Positions 27,197-36,549 of a DNA stretch of 64,000 nucleotides are shown piece after piece. Location: the NCBI GenBank assembly GCA_902560815.1, contig CACENP010000005.1:27644-91643 (forward strand), read 5' to 3'. The position numbers and the translations under genes are program-made. The stretch is from an uncultured Pelagibacteraceae bacterium. GTDB taxonomy: Bacteria > Pseudomonadota > Alphaproteobacteria > Pelagibacterales > Pelagibacteraceae. The notes below the pieces were generated by a model. It saw only the letters and a list, made by a program, of their open reading frames with translations. It was not told the DNA's origin and searched no databases. Each line of letters begins with the position of its first letter. The stretch's first letter is position 1.

Positions 27197-27988
27197 TTAA
27201 ATTAGTTTTATTGTTTCTTCATCTATTTTTGGCATTACCTTATTCCAAATAGTAAATGATTGGTGTGCTTGATATATAAACATCATTTTTCCATTTTCTG
27301 TTTTATTACCAAATAGTTTTGCTCTTTTTAAAAACAGAGTTTCTTTTGGATTATATATAACGTCATAAAAATATTTGTCAGGACCATTTGCAGAATAATC
27401 AAAATTTAAACCGTCTTCTTTTTTTAAACCAATACTTGTGGCATTTATAATCATGTCAAAATCTATTCTTTCGCCCCACTCAACTATTTCTAGATCTTTA
27501 AACAGATTTTTTAAACTCTCTGCTTTTTCCTTAGTTCTGTTGGTTAATGAAATTTTTGAGACTTTCATTTTTCTAAGAGCATAAATTATTGAAGGAGCCA
27601 CACCCCCAGCACCTAATACAAATATTTTTTTATTACTAAGATTAAATTTGGCAAACTTAATTGCTAGTTCAAACCCAGCTATGTCCGTGTTGTGACCAAT
27701 TACATTTCCATTTTGGAGATAAATAGTGTTAACTGATTGTGTATCTTTTGCTTCTGGGCTTAATTCGTCCAAAAAAGGAATTACCGTTTTTTTAAATGGT
27801 ACAGTAACATTAATACCATTAATTTTTTCATCTTTAACATCAGAAATGATGTTTTTTAATTCATTCTCATTAACCTTTTTTTTATCATAGATGGCTTGAA
27901 CATTATTTTCTTTTAACCAATGATTATGAAGTTTTGGTGATAATGAATGTTCAATGGGGTTTCCTATAACTAAATATTTTTTCATCAT
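27197..27988 (-). CDS. aroE: shikimate dehydrogenase
   Basis: AroE reduces 3-dehydroshikimate with NADPH. The 263-residue protein shows the substrate motif GNPIEHSLSPKLHN, the catalytic Lys in NVTVPFKKTV, the GAGGVAPSI nucleotide loop and SLTNRT. There are two adjacent ATGs at 27988 and 27985. The first overlaps the maf stop as ATGA and is taken here, and the second is equally possible. Confidence 0.96.
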   Translation of the reverse strand: MMKKYLVIGNPIEHSLSPKLHNHWLKENNVQAIYDKKKVNENELKNIISDVKDEKINGINVTVPFKKTVIPFLDELSPEAKDTQSVNTIYLQNGNVIGHNTDIAGFELAIKFAKFNLSNKKIFVLGAGGVAPSIIYALRKMKVSKISLTNRTKEKAESLKNLFKDLEIVEWGERIDFDMIINATSIGLKKEDGLNFDYSANGPDKYFYDVIYNPKETLFLKRAKLFGNKTENGKMMFIYQAHQSFTIWNKVMPKIDEETIKLI

Positions 27989-28566
27989 AAATAACTTAAG
28001 TATTCCTTAATTTTGTTAATAGGAAGGCCCATAATTGTATTTTCATCTCCGTCTATTTTTGAAAATAAAGATCTACCCTCTCCTTCTATTTGATAGACAT
28101 TGTAAGCATATAATGCTTCATCAGTGATTTTTGACAAATACTCTTTAAGTTCTTTAACTGAAAGGTTTTTCATTGTTAAAGCTGCTTTGTCTGTATAATT
28201 CCAAATCATAGAACCATTTTTTGAAATACAGACAGAACTTATCAAATAATGAGTTTTTCCGTTGAGTTTTTTTAATATTTCCAAGGCTTTTTGCCTATCC
28301 TTTGGTTTTGAAACTAATTCCTTGTTTATATCTATTACGCTGTCAGCTCCAAGTACTATTTCATTATTAAATTTTAGACTTATTTTATTAGCTTTTAATT
28401 CTGCTAAATTTTTTGAAATTATTTCTGGGCTTGCGTTTTCTTTTAACAAACTTTTTTTTACAGATTCTTCGTCAATGTTAGATGGAAAAACCTTACATTC
28501 AATTCGATTTTCATCTAAAATTTTTTTTCTTACTTTACTATTGGATGCAAGGATTATTTTATACAT
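27985..28566 (-). CDS. maf: Maf-type nucleotide pyrophosphatase
   Basis: This 193-residue Maf/YhdE protein hydrolyses non-canonical or excess NTPs. Motifs: LASNSKVRKKIL at the N-terminus (S-x-R), VLGADSVIDI near 70-79, and KPKDRQKALEIL near 88-99. It overlaps ppsR by 8 nt and aroE by 4 nt. In alphaproteobacteria this maf lies close to the origin. Confidence 0.94.
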   Translation of the reverse strand: MYKIILASNSKVRKKILDENRIECKVFPSNIDEESVKKSLLKENASPEIISKNLAELKANKISLKFNNEIVLGADSVIDINKELVSKPKDRQKALEILKKLNGKTHYLISSVCISKNGSMIWNYTDKAALTMKNLSVKELKEYLSKITDEALYAYNVYQIEGEGRSLFSKIDGDENTIMGLPINKIKEYLSYL

Positions 28567-29380
28567 TTTGATTTTTTATTTCATAGATCTTTATAATTGA
28601 CGCGGCTGTCTCTTCAATTGATTTTCTAGTAACATCAATTACTGGCCACTGATATTTTTTAAAAGCTTCTTTTGCTTTTTTTGTTTCTAGTTCTATTTTT
28701 TCAATATTAGTATAGTCGGTCCCGTGGTCTTCTTTTAGCGCAGTCATTCTATTTTTTCTTACATCGATTAATCTTTTTGGCTCAACTGTTAGGCCTACTA
28801 CACACTTAAGTTTTGGGTTTTCTCTAAGCAGATTGGGTATTGAGTTTTCATTAACCAAGGGAATATTTGAAGTTTTATATCCTCTGTTAGCAAGATATAT
28901 TGAAGTTGGAGTTTTGCCAGTTCTACTAACTCCAAGTAAAATAATATCTGACTTTTCTAAATCTTGAATCATACTTCCATCATCATGATTCATAGTAAAT
29001 TGAATAGCTTCAATTCTCTTTGAATTTTCTTCAAGGGTATGTTGTCCACTAGGAATATGCGATGCTCTTTGGTTCAATAGTTTTGAAAAATTAAGTATTA
29101 AGTCTCCAAGAACACTAAAACATGGTATATTAAATTTATTTGCTTGTTCTTCCAAATATTTAGCAAGCTTATCATCAACTATCGTATAAAGTATTATTGG
29201 TTCCTTTTGTTCTTTGGCGAGTTCTATAATTTTTAAAATTTGATTTTCAGTTCTAGTAAAGGAAAACTGGTGGTTATTATATTCAAAATTTGAAAATTGA
29301 GCTTTTAAGGCTAAAAATATCCGATCGATTGTCTCGCCTGTTGAATCAGAAATTAAATAAATATCGTGTTTAATACTCAT
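28559..29380 (-). CDS. ppsR: PPDK/PEP synthase regulatory kinase-phosphorylase (DUF299)
   Basis: This 273-residue bifunctional regulator adds or removes phosphate on a threonine of pyruvate,phosphate dikinase or PEP synthase. LISDSTGETIDRI at residues 9-21 and the P-loop-like GVSRTGKTPTSIYLANRG near 147-164 are diagnostic. It is the leftmost gene of the divergent pair with hemE. The Caulobacter/Rickettsia homologue (RP001) flanks the replication origin in the same arrangement. Confidence 0.95.
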   Translation of the reverse strand: MSIKHDIYLISDSTGETIDRIFLALKAQFSNFEYNNHQFSFTRTENQILKIIELAKEQKEPIILYTIVDDKLAKYLEEQANKFNIPCFSVLGDLILNFSKLLNQRASHIPSGQHTLEENSKRIEAIQFTMNHDDGSMIQDLEKSDIILLGVSRTGKTPTSIYLANRGYKTSNIPLVNENSIPNLLRENPKLKCVVGLTVEPKRLIDVRKNRMTALKEDHGTDYTNIEKIELETKKAKEAFKKYQWPVIDVTRKSIEETAASIIKIYEIKNQNV

Positions 29381-29663
29381 GTATAGTGTGTTTATAATTA
29401 TTTAATAAAAAAATTAAAACTTAATAACTATTTTCATTTTACTTATTATTTGAATATCTTTAGAATTATTAACATAAATAAACATCTTAATAATTAATAT
29501 ACATAAATATTTGTTTTGCTTAAATTTTGCAAGAAAGAGGCTATTTGTCTTAATTTTTTAGTAATTTTATCTGTTAGTATTTAGTGGGTAAAATGTTAAA
29601 AATTAATAATACCATATATTAACAAGATATAAAACAAATACTAAGACTTATATATACTATTTT
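29381..29663. other. candidate chromosomal origin of replication (oriC), ppsR-hemE intergenic
   Basis: These 283 bp are the largest gene-free stretch in the window, extremely A+T-rich, between divergent ppsR and hemE. In Caulobacter the origin lies between the same two genes. Transcription leaves the gap on both sides: leftward dnaQ-coaE-aroE-maf-ppsR, rightward hemE through parB. parS lies about 9 kb to the right. No perfect DnaA box (TTATNCACA) is visible. TTATTAACA at 29466-29474 has one mismatch and the complement of 29387-29395 has two. Three TTAA-N3-TTAA motifs occur (29414, 29487, 29596). The gap must also hold the ppsR and hemE promoters. Confidence 0.6.
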
Positions 29664-30665
29664 ATGACTCCAATTCAAAGATGTGTAAAAGAAAAAAACA
29701 CTAACATAACTCCTATATGGATAATGAGACAAGCTGGAAGATATCTTCCTGAGTTTAGAGAGATTAGAGTTAAAAATCCTGATTTTATCAAATTATGTTT
29801 AAATGAAAATTTATCTTCGGAAATAACATTACAACCAATTAAAAGATTTAATTTTGATGCGGCAATAATTTTCTCTGATATTTTAATGTTACCATATGGT
29901 CTTGATCAAGAAGTTAAATTTGAGAAAGGATTGGGTCCTAAACTAGGTGAATTAGATTTAGATAAATTAGAAAATATTAGTGAGGATAAATTTAATAAAA
30001 AACTAAGCTCTGTTTATCAGGCTATATCTAAAACATCTGTTAACCCTATTTTAAAGAATAAAGACTTAATTGGATTCATAGGAGCCCCATGGACAATTCT
30101 TGTCTATATGGTTAATAGAATGTCACCTAAAAATGATCTTTCAAAGAAAATTTTTAAAGATAATTTGTTTATAAAAAAGTTATTAATTATTATTGAAAAA
30201 TTTCTTAAAATCCATATTGAAAACCAAATAAAAGCAGGCGCAAGTCTAATACAAATTTTTGATAGTTGGGCTGGACTGCAAGAAGAAAATATTTCTGAAT
30301 ATATTTATGAACCAACGCTAAATCTTGTTAACCATACTAGAAAATTAGGTGTTCCAGTTATTTGTTTTCCAAGGGGCATAGATAATTATAAAAACTTTTG
30401 TGATGTAATTAAACCCGACATGGTAAATATTGACTACAATGTTGATCCTAGAAAAGCAGTTAAAGAAATAAAAATACCTATCCAGGGTGGGCTAGATCCA
30501 AAAGTACTATTAACTGATAAAAAAAACTTACACACAGAAGCTGTAAAGTATCTTCAAATTTTTAAAGATCACCCTTACGTTTTTAATCTTGGACATGGTA
30601 TATTACCAGAAACGAAAATTGAAATGGTAGAAGAATTAGTAAAAATAGTTAGAGAATTTAAATAA
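29664..30665 (+). CDS. hemE: uroporphyrinogen decarboxylase
   Basis: HemE decarboxylates uroporphyrinogen III to coproporphyrinogen III. The 333-residue barrel has the signature PIWIMRQAGRYLPEFR near 15-30, FSDILMLPYGLD, GFIGAPWTILVYM, IQIFDSWAG and the late GGLDP and FNLGHGILPET. Its stop overlaps hemH by 1 nt (TAATGG). It starts the rightward gene series from the proposed origin. Confidence 0.98.
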   Translation: MTPIQRCVKEKNTNITPIWIMRQAGRYLPEFREIRVKNPDFIKLCLNENLSSEITLQPIKRFNFDAAIIFSDILMLPYGLDQEVKFEKGLGPKLGELDLDKLENISEDKFNKKLSSVYQAISKTSVNPILKNKDLIGFIGAPWTILVYMVNRMSPKNDLSKKIFKDNLFIKKLLIIIEKFLKIHIENQIKAGASLIQIFDSWAGLQEENISEYIYEPTLNLVNHTRKLGVPVICFPRGIDNYKNFCDVIKPDMVNIDYNVDPRKAVKEIKIPIQGGLDPKVLLTDKKNLHTEAVKYLQIFKDHPYVFNLGHGILPETKIEMVEELVKIVREFK

Positions 30666-31654
30666 TGGAAAATCATCCTAAAATCAAATATGGGAAAACT
30701 GGAGCTTTAATAATTAATCTAGGAACCCCAGATTCCACAAATTGGTTAGATGTTAGAAGATATCTCAAAGAGTTTCTATCAGACAGAAGAGTAATTGAGG
30801 TAAACCCAATGATCTGGCAAGTCATACTTAATCTTTTTATCCTCAATTTTAGGCCATCTAAAAGTGCCAAGGCTTATAAAGAAATATGGATGAAAAAAGA
30901 GAATATATCTCCGCTATTGTATTATACTAAAAAGCAAGCCGAAAAATTATCAAAGTCTTTCTCAAATGAAAATTTAATTATAGATTTTGCTATGAGATAT
31001 GGAAATCCAAGTATTAAAAGTAAAATAAAAAAATTAAATGAAGAAGGCTGTGAAAATCTTTTAATTCTACCCCTTTATCCTCAATATGCGGCAGCCACCA
31101 CAGCAACTGTTTGTGACGAAGTATATAGAACTTTAATGAATATGAGGTGGCAACCATCTTTGAAAATTATTCCACACTATGAGTCAGATCCATTATACAT
31201 TGATGCCCTGGTAAACTCAATAAATGTTAAAATAAATAATATAAATTGGAAACCAGATTTGATTTTAGCTTCATATCACGGGATACCAAAAAAGTACTTT
31301 GATAAAGGGGACCCATATCATTGTTATTGTCATAAAACCACAAGATTAATTTCAGAAAAATTTAAAGCTATTGAAATTAAAACAAGCTTCCAATCTAGAT
31401 TTGGACCTCAAGAGTGGCTTAAGCCATATACAGATAAAACTTTAGAAAACTTACCAAAGGAAGGAAAAAAAAATGTGCTCACGATATGTCCAGGCTTTTC
31501 CTCTGATTGTGTTGAAACATTAGAAGAAATATTAATACAAGGTAAAAAAAGCTTTATGGACTCTGGAGGTGAGAATTTTGACATGATACCATGTCTAAAT
31601 GATAATGATGATCATATAAATTTACTAAAGAATTTAATTCAAAAGAATATTTAA
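30665..31654 (+). CDS. hemH: ferrochelatase
   Basis: This 329-residue enzyme inserts Fe2+ into protoporphyrin IX. It shows TGALIINLGTPDS at the N-terminus, LILPLYPQYAAATTA, the active-site histidine in ASYHGIPKKYFDKGDPYHC and a Glu-rich late motif CPGFSSDCVETLEEI. Cysteines in the DPYHCYCHKT and CPGFSSDC stretches resemble the ligands of [2Fe-2S] ferrochelatases, but a cluster cannot be proven by eye. hemJ follows after 3 nt. Confidence 0.97.
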   Translation: MENHPKIKYGKTGALIINLGTPDSTNWLDVRRYLKEFLSDRRVIEVNPMIWQVILNLFILNFRPSKSAKAYKEIWMKKENISPLLYYTKKQAEKLSKSFSNENLIIDFAMRYGNPSIKSKIKKLNEEGCENLLILPLYPQYAAATTATVCDEVYRTLMNMRWQPSLKIIPHYESDPLYIDALVNSINVKINNINWKPDLILASYHGIPKKYFDKGDPYHCYCHKTTRLISEKFKAIEIKTSFQSRFGPQEWLKPYTDKTLENLPKEGKKNVLTICPGFSSDCVETLEEILIQGKKSFMDSGGENFDMIPCLNDNDDHINLLKNLIQKNI

Positions 31655-31657
31655 TTA

Positions 31658-32092
31658 ATGAATTATTATTTACTTTTTAAATCTTTACATCTAATTGCAG
31701 CTATTTCATGGATGGCAGGATTATTATATCTGCCAAGAATTTTTGTTTATCATGTTGAAAACTCAGAAAAAAAAGAAACTACCGAAATTTTTGAGGTCAT
31801 GGAGAAACGTCTTTATTTTTACATTATGAGGCCTGCAATGATTTTAAGTTGGTTTTTTGGTATAATTTTAATTTATATAAATGGTTTAGATGCACTTTCA
31901 CAATTATGGATGCATATAAAATTGAGTTTAGTGGTGCTTCTTACCATCTATCATGAATACTTAGGGACATGTCTTAAATCTCTAAGATTAAACACTAATA
32001 CAAAAACATCAAAATTCTTCAGAATTATTAATGAAGTTCCTACTATTATATTAATATTTATTATTTTTATTGTTATTTTTAAGCCAATCTAG
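31658..32092 (+). CDS. hemJ: protoporphyrinogen IX oxidase HemJ
   Basis: This 144-residue membrane protein has four spans. The N-terminal LFKSLHLIAAISWMAGLLYL carries the conserved haem-binding His of HemJ, and a second conserved motif is RLYFYIMRPAMI, with HIKLSLVVLLTIYHEYL later. HemJ oxidises protoporphyrinogen IX and is the usual form in alphaproteobacteria. Placement after hemH fits the last steps of haem synthesis. Confidence 0.94.
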   Translation: MNYYLLFKSLHLIAAISWMAGLLYLPRIFVYHVENSEKKETTEIFEVMEKRLYFYIMRPAMILSWFFGIILIYINGLDALSQLWMHIKLSLVVLLTIYHEYLGTCLKSLRLNTNTKTSKFFRIINEVPTIILIFIIFIVIFKPI

Positions 32093-32157
32093 GGTTGTAA
32101 TTTATAAAATAATATATATATTATAGCTATCTAAAATCTTTAAGCCCCCCTATAATT

Positions 32158-33429
32158 ATGAATATACAAGACCTAAAAAAGAAAAGCTCAGAGCAGTTGA
32201 TTGATGAAGCTGAAAAGCTAGGAATCGAAAACGCGAGCACTCTACGAAGACAAGAAATATATTTTGCAATACTAAAAAAACTTGCTGAAAAAGGTGAAGA
32301 AATAACTGGCGGTGGAGTTCTTCAATTACTGCAAGATGGATTTGGTTTTCTTCGTGCAATGGAATCAAATTATCTTCCTGGAGCTGATGATATTTATATC
32401 AGTCCTAATCAAATAAGAAAATTTGGATTAAGGACAGGCGATACAGTTGAGGGCCCTATAAGAGCACCTAAGGCTGGTGAAAGATATTTTGCTTTATTGC
32501 AAGTAAACAAAATTAATTTTGAGGAACCTGAAAAATCAAAACACAAAATAGCTTTTGACAACCTAACACCTTTATATCCAAACAAACAAATAACGCTAGA
32601 AGTTGAAAAAAACAAAATTGAAAAAAAACCTGATTTAACAGCAAGGTTAATTGACTTAGTAAGTCCAATAGGAAAAGGGCAGAGATCACTAATTATTTCT
32701 CCACCAAAAGCTGGCAAAACAATGATATTACAAAGCATTGCTAACTCTATTACGGCAAACCACCCAGAATGTTACTTAATGGTTTTGTTAATTGATGAAA
32801 GACCAGAGGAAGTTACTGACATGCAAAGGACAGTTAACGGAGAGGTTATTAGTTCAACTTTTGATGAACCAGCTCAAAGACATGTGGCAGTAGCAGAAAT
32901 GGTTATTGAAAAAGCAAAAAGACTCACGGAACATAAAAAAGATGTAGTAATATTATTAGATTCTATAACTAGATTAGGAAGAGCTTATAACGCAGTAGTT
33001 CCAAGCTCAGGAAAAGTTCTAACAGGTGGTGTTGACGCAAATGCACTACAAAGACCAAAAAGATTTTTTGGCGCAGCAAGAAATATAGAAGAAGGTGGTT
33101 CACTTACTATTATAGCAACAGCCCTAATAGACACCGGTAGTAGAATGGATGAAGTAATTTTTGAAGAATTTAAAGGAACTGGTAATAGTGAAACTATTTT
33201 AGATAGAAAAATATCAGAAAAAAGAATTTTTCCTGCTATTGATATTACTAAATCTGGAACTAGAAGAGAGGAATTACTTTTTGATAATAATGATTTACAA
33301 AAAATGAATATTCTAAGAAGAATTATCGCGCCAATGGGACCTATGGATGCTATTGAATTTCTTAATTCTAAATTAAAAAATACTAAGAATAATGCTGAGT
33401 TTTTTAATTCGATGAATAAACCTGCATAA
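32158..33429 (+). CDS. rho: transcription termination factor Rho
   Basis: This hexameric RNA helicase of 423 residues shows the N-terminal Rho-N helix bundle ([20 protein letters not shown]), the RNA-binding cold-shock fold ([20 protein letters not shown]), P-loop PPKAGKTM starting at residue 182, [14 protein letters not shown], and the Q-loop [15 protein letters not shown]. Full length and canonical start. The 65-bp leader contains CCCCCC shortly before the ATG, but no defined regulatory fold is visible. Confidence 0.98.
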   Translation: MNIQDLKKKSSEQLIDEAEKLGIENASTLRRQEIYFAILKKLAEKGEEITGGGVLQLLQDGFGFLRAMESNYLPGADDIYISPNQIRKFGLRTGDTVEGPIRAPKAGERYFALLQVNKINFEEPEKSKHKIAFDNLTPLYPNKQITLEVEKNKIEKKPDLTARLIDLVSPIGKGQRSLIISPPKAGKTMILQSIANSITANHPECYLMVLLIDERPEEVTDMQRTVNGEVISSTFDEPAQRHVAVAEMVIEKAKRLTEHKKDVVILLDSITRLGRAYNAVVPSSGKVLTGGVDANALQRPKRFFGAARNIEEGGSLTIIATALIDTGSRMDEVIFEEFKGTGNSETILDRKISEKRIFPAIDITKSGTRREELLFDNNDLQKMNILRRIIAPMGPMDAIEFLNSKLKNTKNNAEFFNSMNKPA

Positions 33430-33463
33430 TCGTATATATTGACGTCATATTTAATCATTTTAA

Positions 33464-35008
33464 ATGAACTTAATTGCAGAAACTCAAAAATTACAAAATT
33501 ATTTAAAAGCTAAAGATTTTAAAACTGTAGTCTATGGTTGTGAGAAATTAATCAATAAATTTCCAAATAATCCATTTTTGTTTAATCTTATGGGTCTTGC
33601 ATTACATGGAAATGGAAACTATTTGATTGCTATTGATAAGTTTAAAAGGGCAATAGATCTTGATCCAAATTTTTTACCAGCAAAAAATAATTTAGCTAAT
33701 AGTTATAAAGCTATTGGAAATTTTGAAAAAGCTGAAGCCTATTACAAAAATGTTTTAAAAATTAAACCAGATTATATTCAAGCTCTTAATAATTATGCAA
33801 ATCTTAAAACATTAATTTTTGATTATTACTCAGCAATTAAACTTTATGATGAGGCATTAAAAATTGATGAAAATAACCAAACCATTTTATTTACACTCGC
33901 AAATGCATATCATGCGACGGGTGATACAAAAAAAACTGTAGAGATAGTTGAAAAAATATTGAAGATAAATCCCAAACATGTTTCAGCCCATAAGTTATTA
34001 AGTTCTATAATTGATTATTCTAAAGATCGGGCAAACTTAAATCAAATGGAAGATATAATTTTAGAAAAGGATTTATCAAACGATCGAATTGTAGATTTGT
34101 CATTTGCTCTTGGAAAGGCTTATGAAGATTTAAAAAAGTATGAAAAATCGTTTTTATATTTAGAAAAGGCAAATAAAATAAAAAGTAGTGATGCTAATTT
34201 CAATATAAACAAAGAAAAAGCTTTTTTTGAATCTATAAAAAATACATTCCAAAATTTTAATTTTAAAGATGAAAAAAAAACATTTAATAAAATAAAACCA
34301 ATATTTATTTGTGGTATGCCAAGATCAGGAACAACTTTAGTTGAGCAAATTATCGCTTCTCATAATGATGTTTATGGTGCTGGAGAACTAGTTTATATTC
34401 AGAGGTTAGTTAAAGAATTCTTTATTACGAAAAAGCAATTATCAATAGAAAAAATAAATGAAGAAATAAAAGTCGAAGAAAATTTTATAAATAAAGAATA
34501 TTTTAAGATGATTAATCTGCATAAATTTAAAGAAAATAATTTTACAGATAAGGCACCCCAAAACTTTAGATGGTTAGGAATATTTAAGATATTCTTTCCC
34601 AACTCTAAAATTATTTATTGTAGAAGAAATTCGAAGGACAATTGTTTATCTATTTATAAAAATTTTTTTGCAGCAGATGATATGCAGTGGGCGTTTGATC
34701 AATCTGATATAGCAAATTATTATAACCTACATTTAAGTTTAATGGAGTATTGGAAGTCAAAATTAGGAAATTTTATTTATGAAATTAAATATGAAAATTT
34801 AGTGTCCAAAAAAGAAGATGAAGTTAAAAAATTAATTGAATTTTGTGAGTTGGAATGGGACCCGGCTTGTCTTAGTCATCACAAAAACAATAAAACACCA
34901 ATTAAGACTGTTAGTATTTCACAGGCTCGTAAGCCAGTATATCAATCTTCAGTAAATTCAAATTCAAACTATGAAAAATATTTATCAGAAATGTTTAATT
35001 TATTATAA
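33464..35008 (+). CDS. TPR-repeat sulfotransferase-family protein
   Basis: This 514-residue protein has about six TPR repeats in residues 1-240 (for example [20 protein letters not shown] and [18 protein letters not shown]). They are followed by a sulfotransferase-3 type domain with the PAPS 5'-phosphosulfate loop [20 protein letters not shown] near 279-298 and the 3'-phosphate motif [19 protein letters not shown]. Such proteins are common in SAR11 and other marine alphaproteobacteria; the acceptor is unknown. It interrupts the usual rho-mnmE order and has its own 73-bp spacer before mnmE. Confidence 0.92.
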   Translation: MNLIAETQKLQNYLKAKDFKTVVYGCEKLINKFPNNPFLFNLMGLALHGNGNYLIAIDKFKRAIDLDPNFLPAKNNLANSYKAIGNFEKAEAYYKNVLKIKPDYIQALNNYANLKTLIFDYYSAIKLYDEALKIDENNQTILFTLANAYHATGDTKKTVEIVEKILKINPKHVSAHKLLSSIIDYSKDRANLNQMEDIILEKDLSNDRIVDLSFALGKAYEDLKKYEKSFLYLEKANKIKSSDANFNINKEKAFFESIKNTFQNFNFKDEKKTFNKIKPIFICGMPRSGTTLVEQIIASHNDVYGAGELVYIQRLVKEFFITKKQLSIEKINEEIKVEENFINKEYFKMINLHKFKENNFTDKAPQNFRWLGIFKIFFPNSKIIYCRRNSKDNCLSIYKNFFAADDMQWAFDQSDIANYYNLHLSLMEYWKSKLGNFIYEIKYENLVSKKEDEVKKLIEFCELEWDPACLSHHKNNKTPIKTVSISQARKPVYQSSVNSNSNYEKYLSEMFNLL

Positions 35009-35081
35009 ATTGAATAGCTGTATTAATATTTTTTAGATATTAAAATTTACATTATCTTATAAATCTAGTTATATTGTTAAA

Positions 35082-36413
35082 ATGACAATTTATGCTCTTT
35101 CAACCGGACCAGGTATTTCTGGCTTAGCTGTAATAAGAATTTCAGGGCCAGAATGTAAATTAATATTAAAAAAAATGACGAAAAGCTCAAATTTAGAGCC
35201 AAGGGTGGCAACTCTTAAAAAAATCAATAAAATCAACAAAAATGAGCTTATAGATGAGGGTCTAATTATATGGTTCCCAGGACCTGAGAGCTACACAGGA
35301 GAAGATATGCTTGAATTTCATGTACATGGAAGCAGAGCTGTAATTGAAAGCATACATTCTTCTATTTCAGAAGTAGAAAATTGTAGATTAGCGGAACCAG
35401 GCGAATTTACAAAAATTGCATTTCTAAATGGAAAAGTAAGTCTACTCAAAGCTGAAAGTATTGCTGACTTAATTTCTTCAGAAACAGAAATTCAAAGACA
35501 ACAAGCAATTAAAATTATGTCTGGAAAAAGTTCTCAGAAGTTTAATGATTGGAGAGATATGTTATTAAAAATTTTATCCAATGTTGAAGCTAAAATAGAT
35601 TTTCCAGAAGAAAATCTTCCTGATAGTATTTTAAAAAATATAAAAAGTTCTTCAAAAAAAATAAAAGAAGAAATTCAGAAATTATTAAATGATCAAAAAG
35701 TTGGTGAAAGAATTAGAGAAGGCTTTAAGATTGCCATAGTTGGCCCAACTAATGCTGGTAAATCTTCTTTATTAAATTATCTTTCAAAAAGAGATGTTGC
35801 AATAGTTTCAGAAATTGCTGGAACTACAAGAGATGTAATTGAAACTCATTTAAATATAGATGGCCTACCAGTAATAATTTCAGACACTGCTGGCATAAGA
35901 GAGTCCGAAGATGAAATAGAAAAAAAAGGTATTAAACTTGCATTAAAAAATGCTGAGAATGCTGATTTAAACATAGTAATCATTGAGCCAAAAAGTGTTG
36001 ATTTTACAGGGTTTTTAAACGATTTGGTTAATGAAAAAGCTATTTTTGTATTAAATAAATCTGATTTAGGAATTCAGAATATTTCTCCAAGTTTAAAAAA
36101 ATTAAATCCTATACCTATTTCTTTAAAAGATGAAAAAAATATTGATGAATTAATTTCTGCAATAAAAATAAAACTAAAAGGTAAATTTATCACTTCCGAA
36201 GATATTTTGATTACACGAGAAAGACACAGACAGCATTTAGAACAATGTGTTGAGCATTTAGAAAAATTTGAAAATAAAAATAATTTAGAAGATTTTGATA
36301 AAGCAGCTGAAGATTTAAGGTTAGCAACTAGACATTTAGGAATAATTGTTGGTAAAGTGGATGTAGAGGAGATATTAGGTAGTATTTTCAACGATTTTTG
36401 TATTGGTAAATAA
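35082..36413 (+). CDS. mnmE: tRNA modification GTPase MnmE
   Basis: With MnmG, MnmE adds (carboxymethyl)aminomethyl at U34 of tRNAs reading split codon boxes. The 443-residue protein has the folate-binding N-domain (TIYALSTGPGISGLAVIRIS), the GTPase G1 GPTNAGKSS at 221-229, G2/G3 (AGTTRD, DTAGIRE), NKSD, and the terminal CIGK needed for modification chemistry. A 136-bp spacer without a gene separates it from mnmG. Confidence 0.98.
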   Translation: MTIYALSTGPGISGLAVIRISGPECKLILKKMTKSSNLEPRVATLKKINKINKNELIDEGLIIWFPGPESYTGEDMLEFHVHGSRAVIESIHSSISEVENCRLAEPGEFTKIAFLNGKVSLLKAESIADLISSETEIQRQQAIKIMSGKSSQKFNDWRDMLLKILSNVEAKIDFPEENLPDSILKNIKSSSKKIKEEIQKLLNDQKVGERIREGFKIAIVGPTNAGKSSLLNYLSKRDVAIVSEIAGTTRDVIETHLNIDGLPVIISDTAGIRESEDEIEKKGIKLALKNAENADLNIVIIEPKSVDFTGFLNDLVNEKAIFVLNKSDLGIQNISPSLKKLNPIPISLKDEKNIDELISAIKIKLKGKFITSEDILITRERHRQHLEQCVEHLEKFENKNNLEDFDKAAEDLRLATRHLGIIVGKVDVEEILGSIFNDFCIGK

Positions 36414-36549
36414 AGCTATTTTTATAAGGATTTTTGACCAATATTAAGCTTTTTCATTGATAAATAAGGTTTTTAAGCCATTTTATAATTTTTTTTTAAG
36501 AATTTCTCTCTGATCTTGTAAATATTTAATTGAGTTATAAGTTTAACTT

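Noticed and set aside
29381..29663. CtrA sites (TTAA-N7-TTAA) and perfect DnaA boxes in the candidate origin
   Set aside because: I checked TTAA spacings and TTATNCACA on both strands by eye; no exact match was found, so neither is claimed.
32985..33458. 157-codon minus-strand ORF inside rho
   Set aside because: Antisense shadow; the plus strand is unmistakably rho.
36414..36549. Possible small RNA or leader element before mnmG
   Set aside because: Only A+T-rich sequence without a stable hairpin or ORF was visible.
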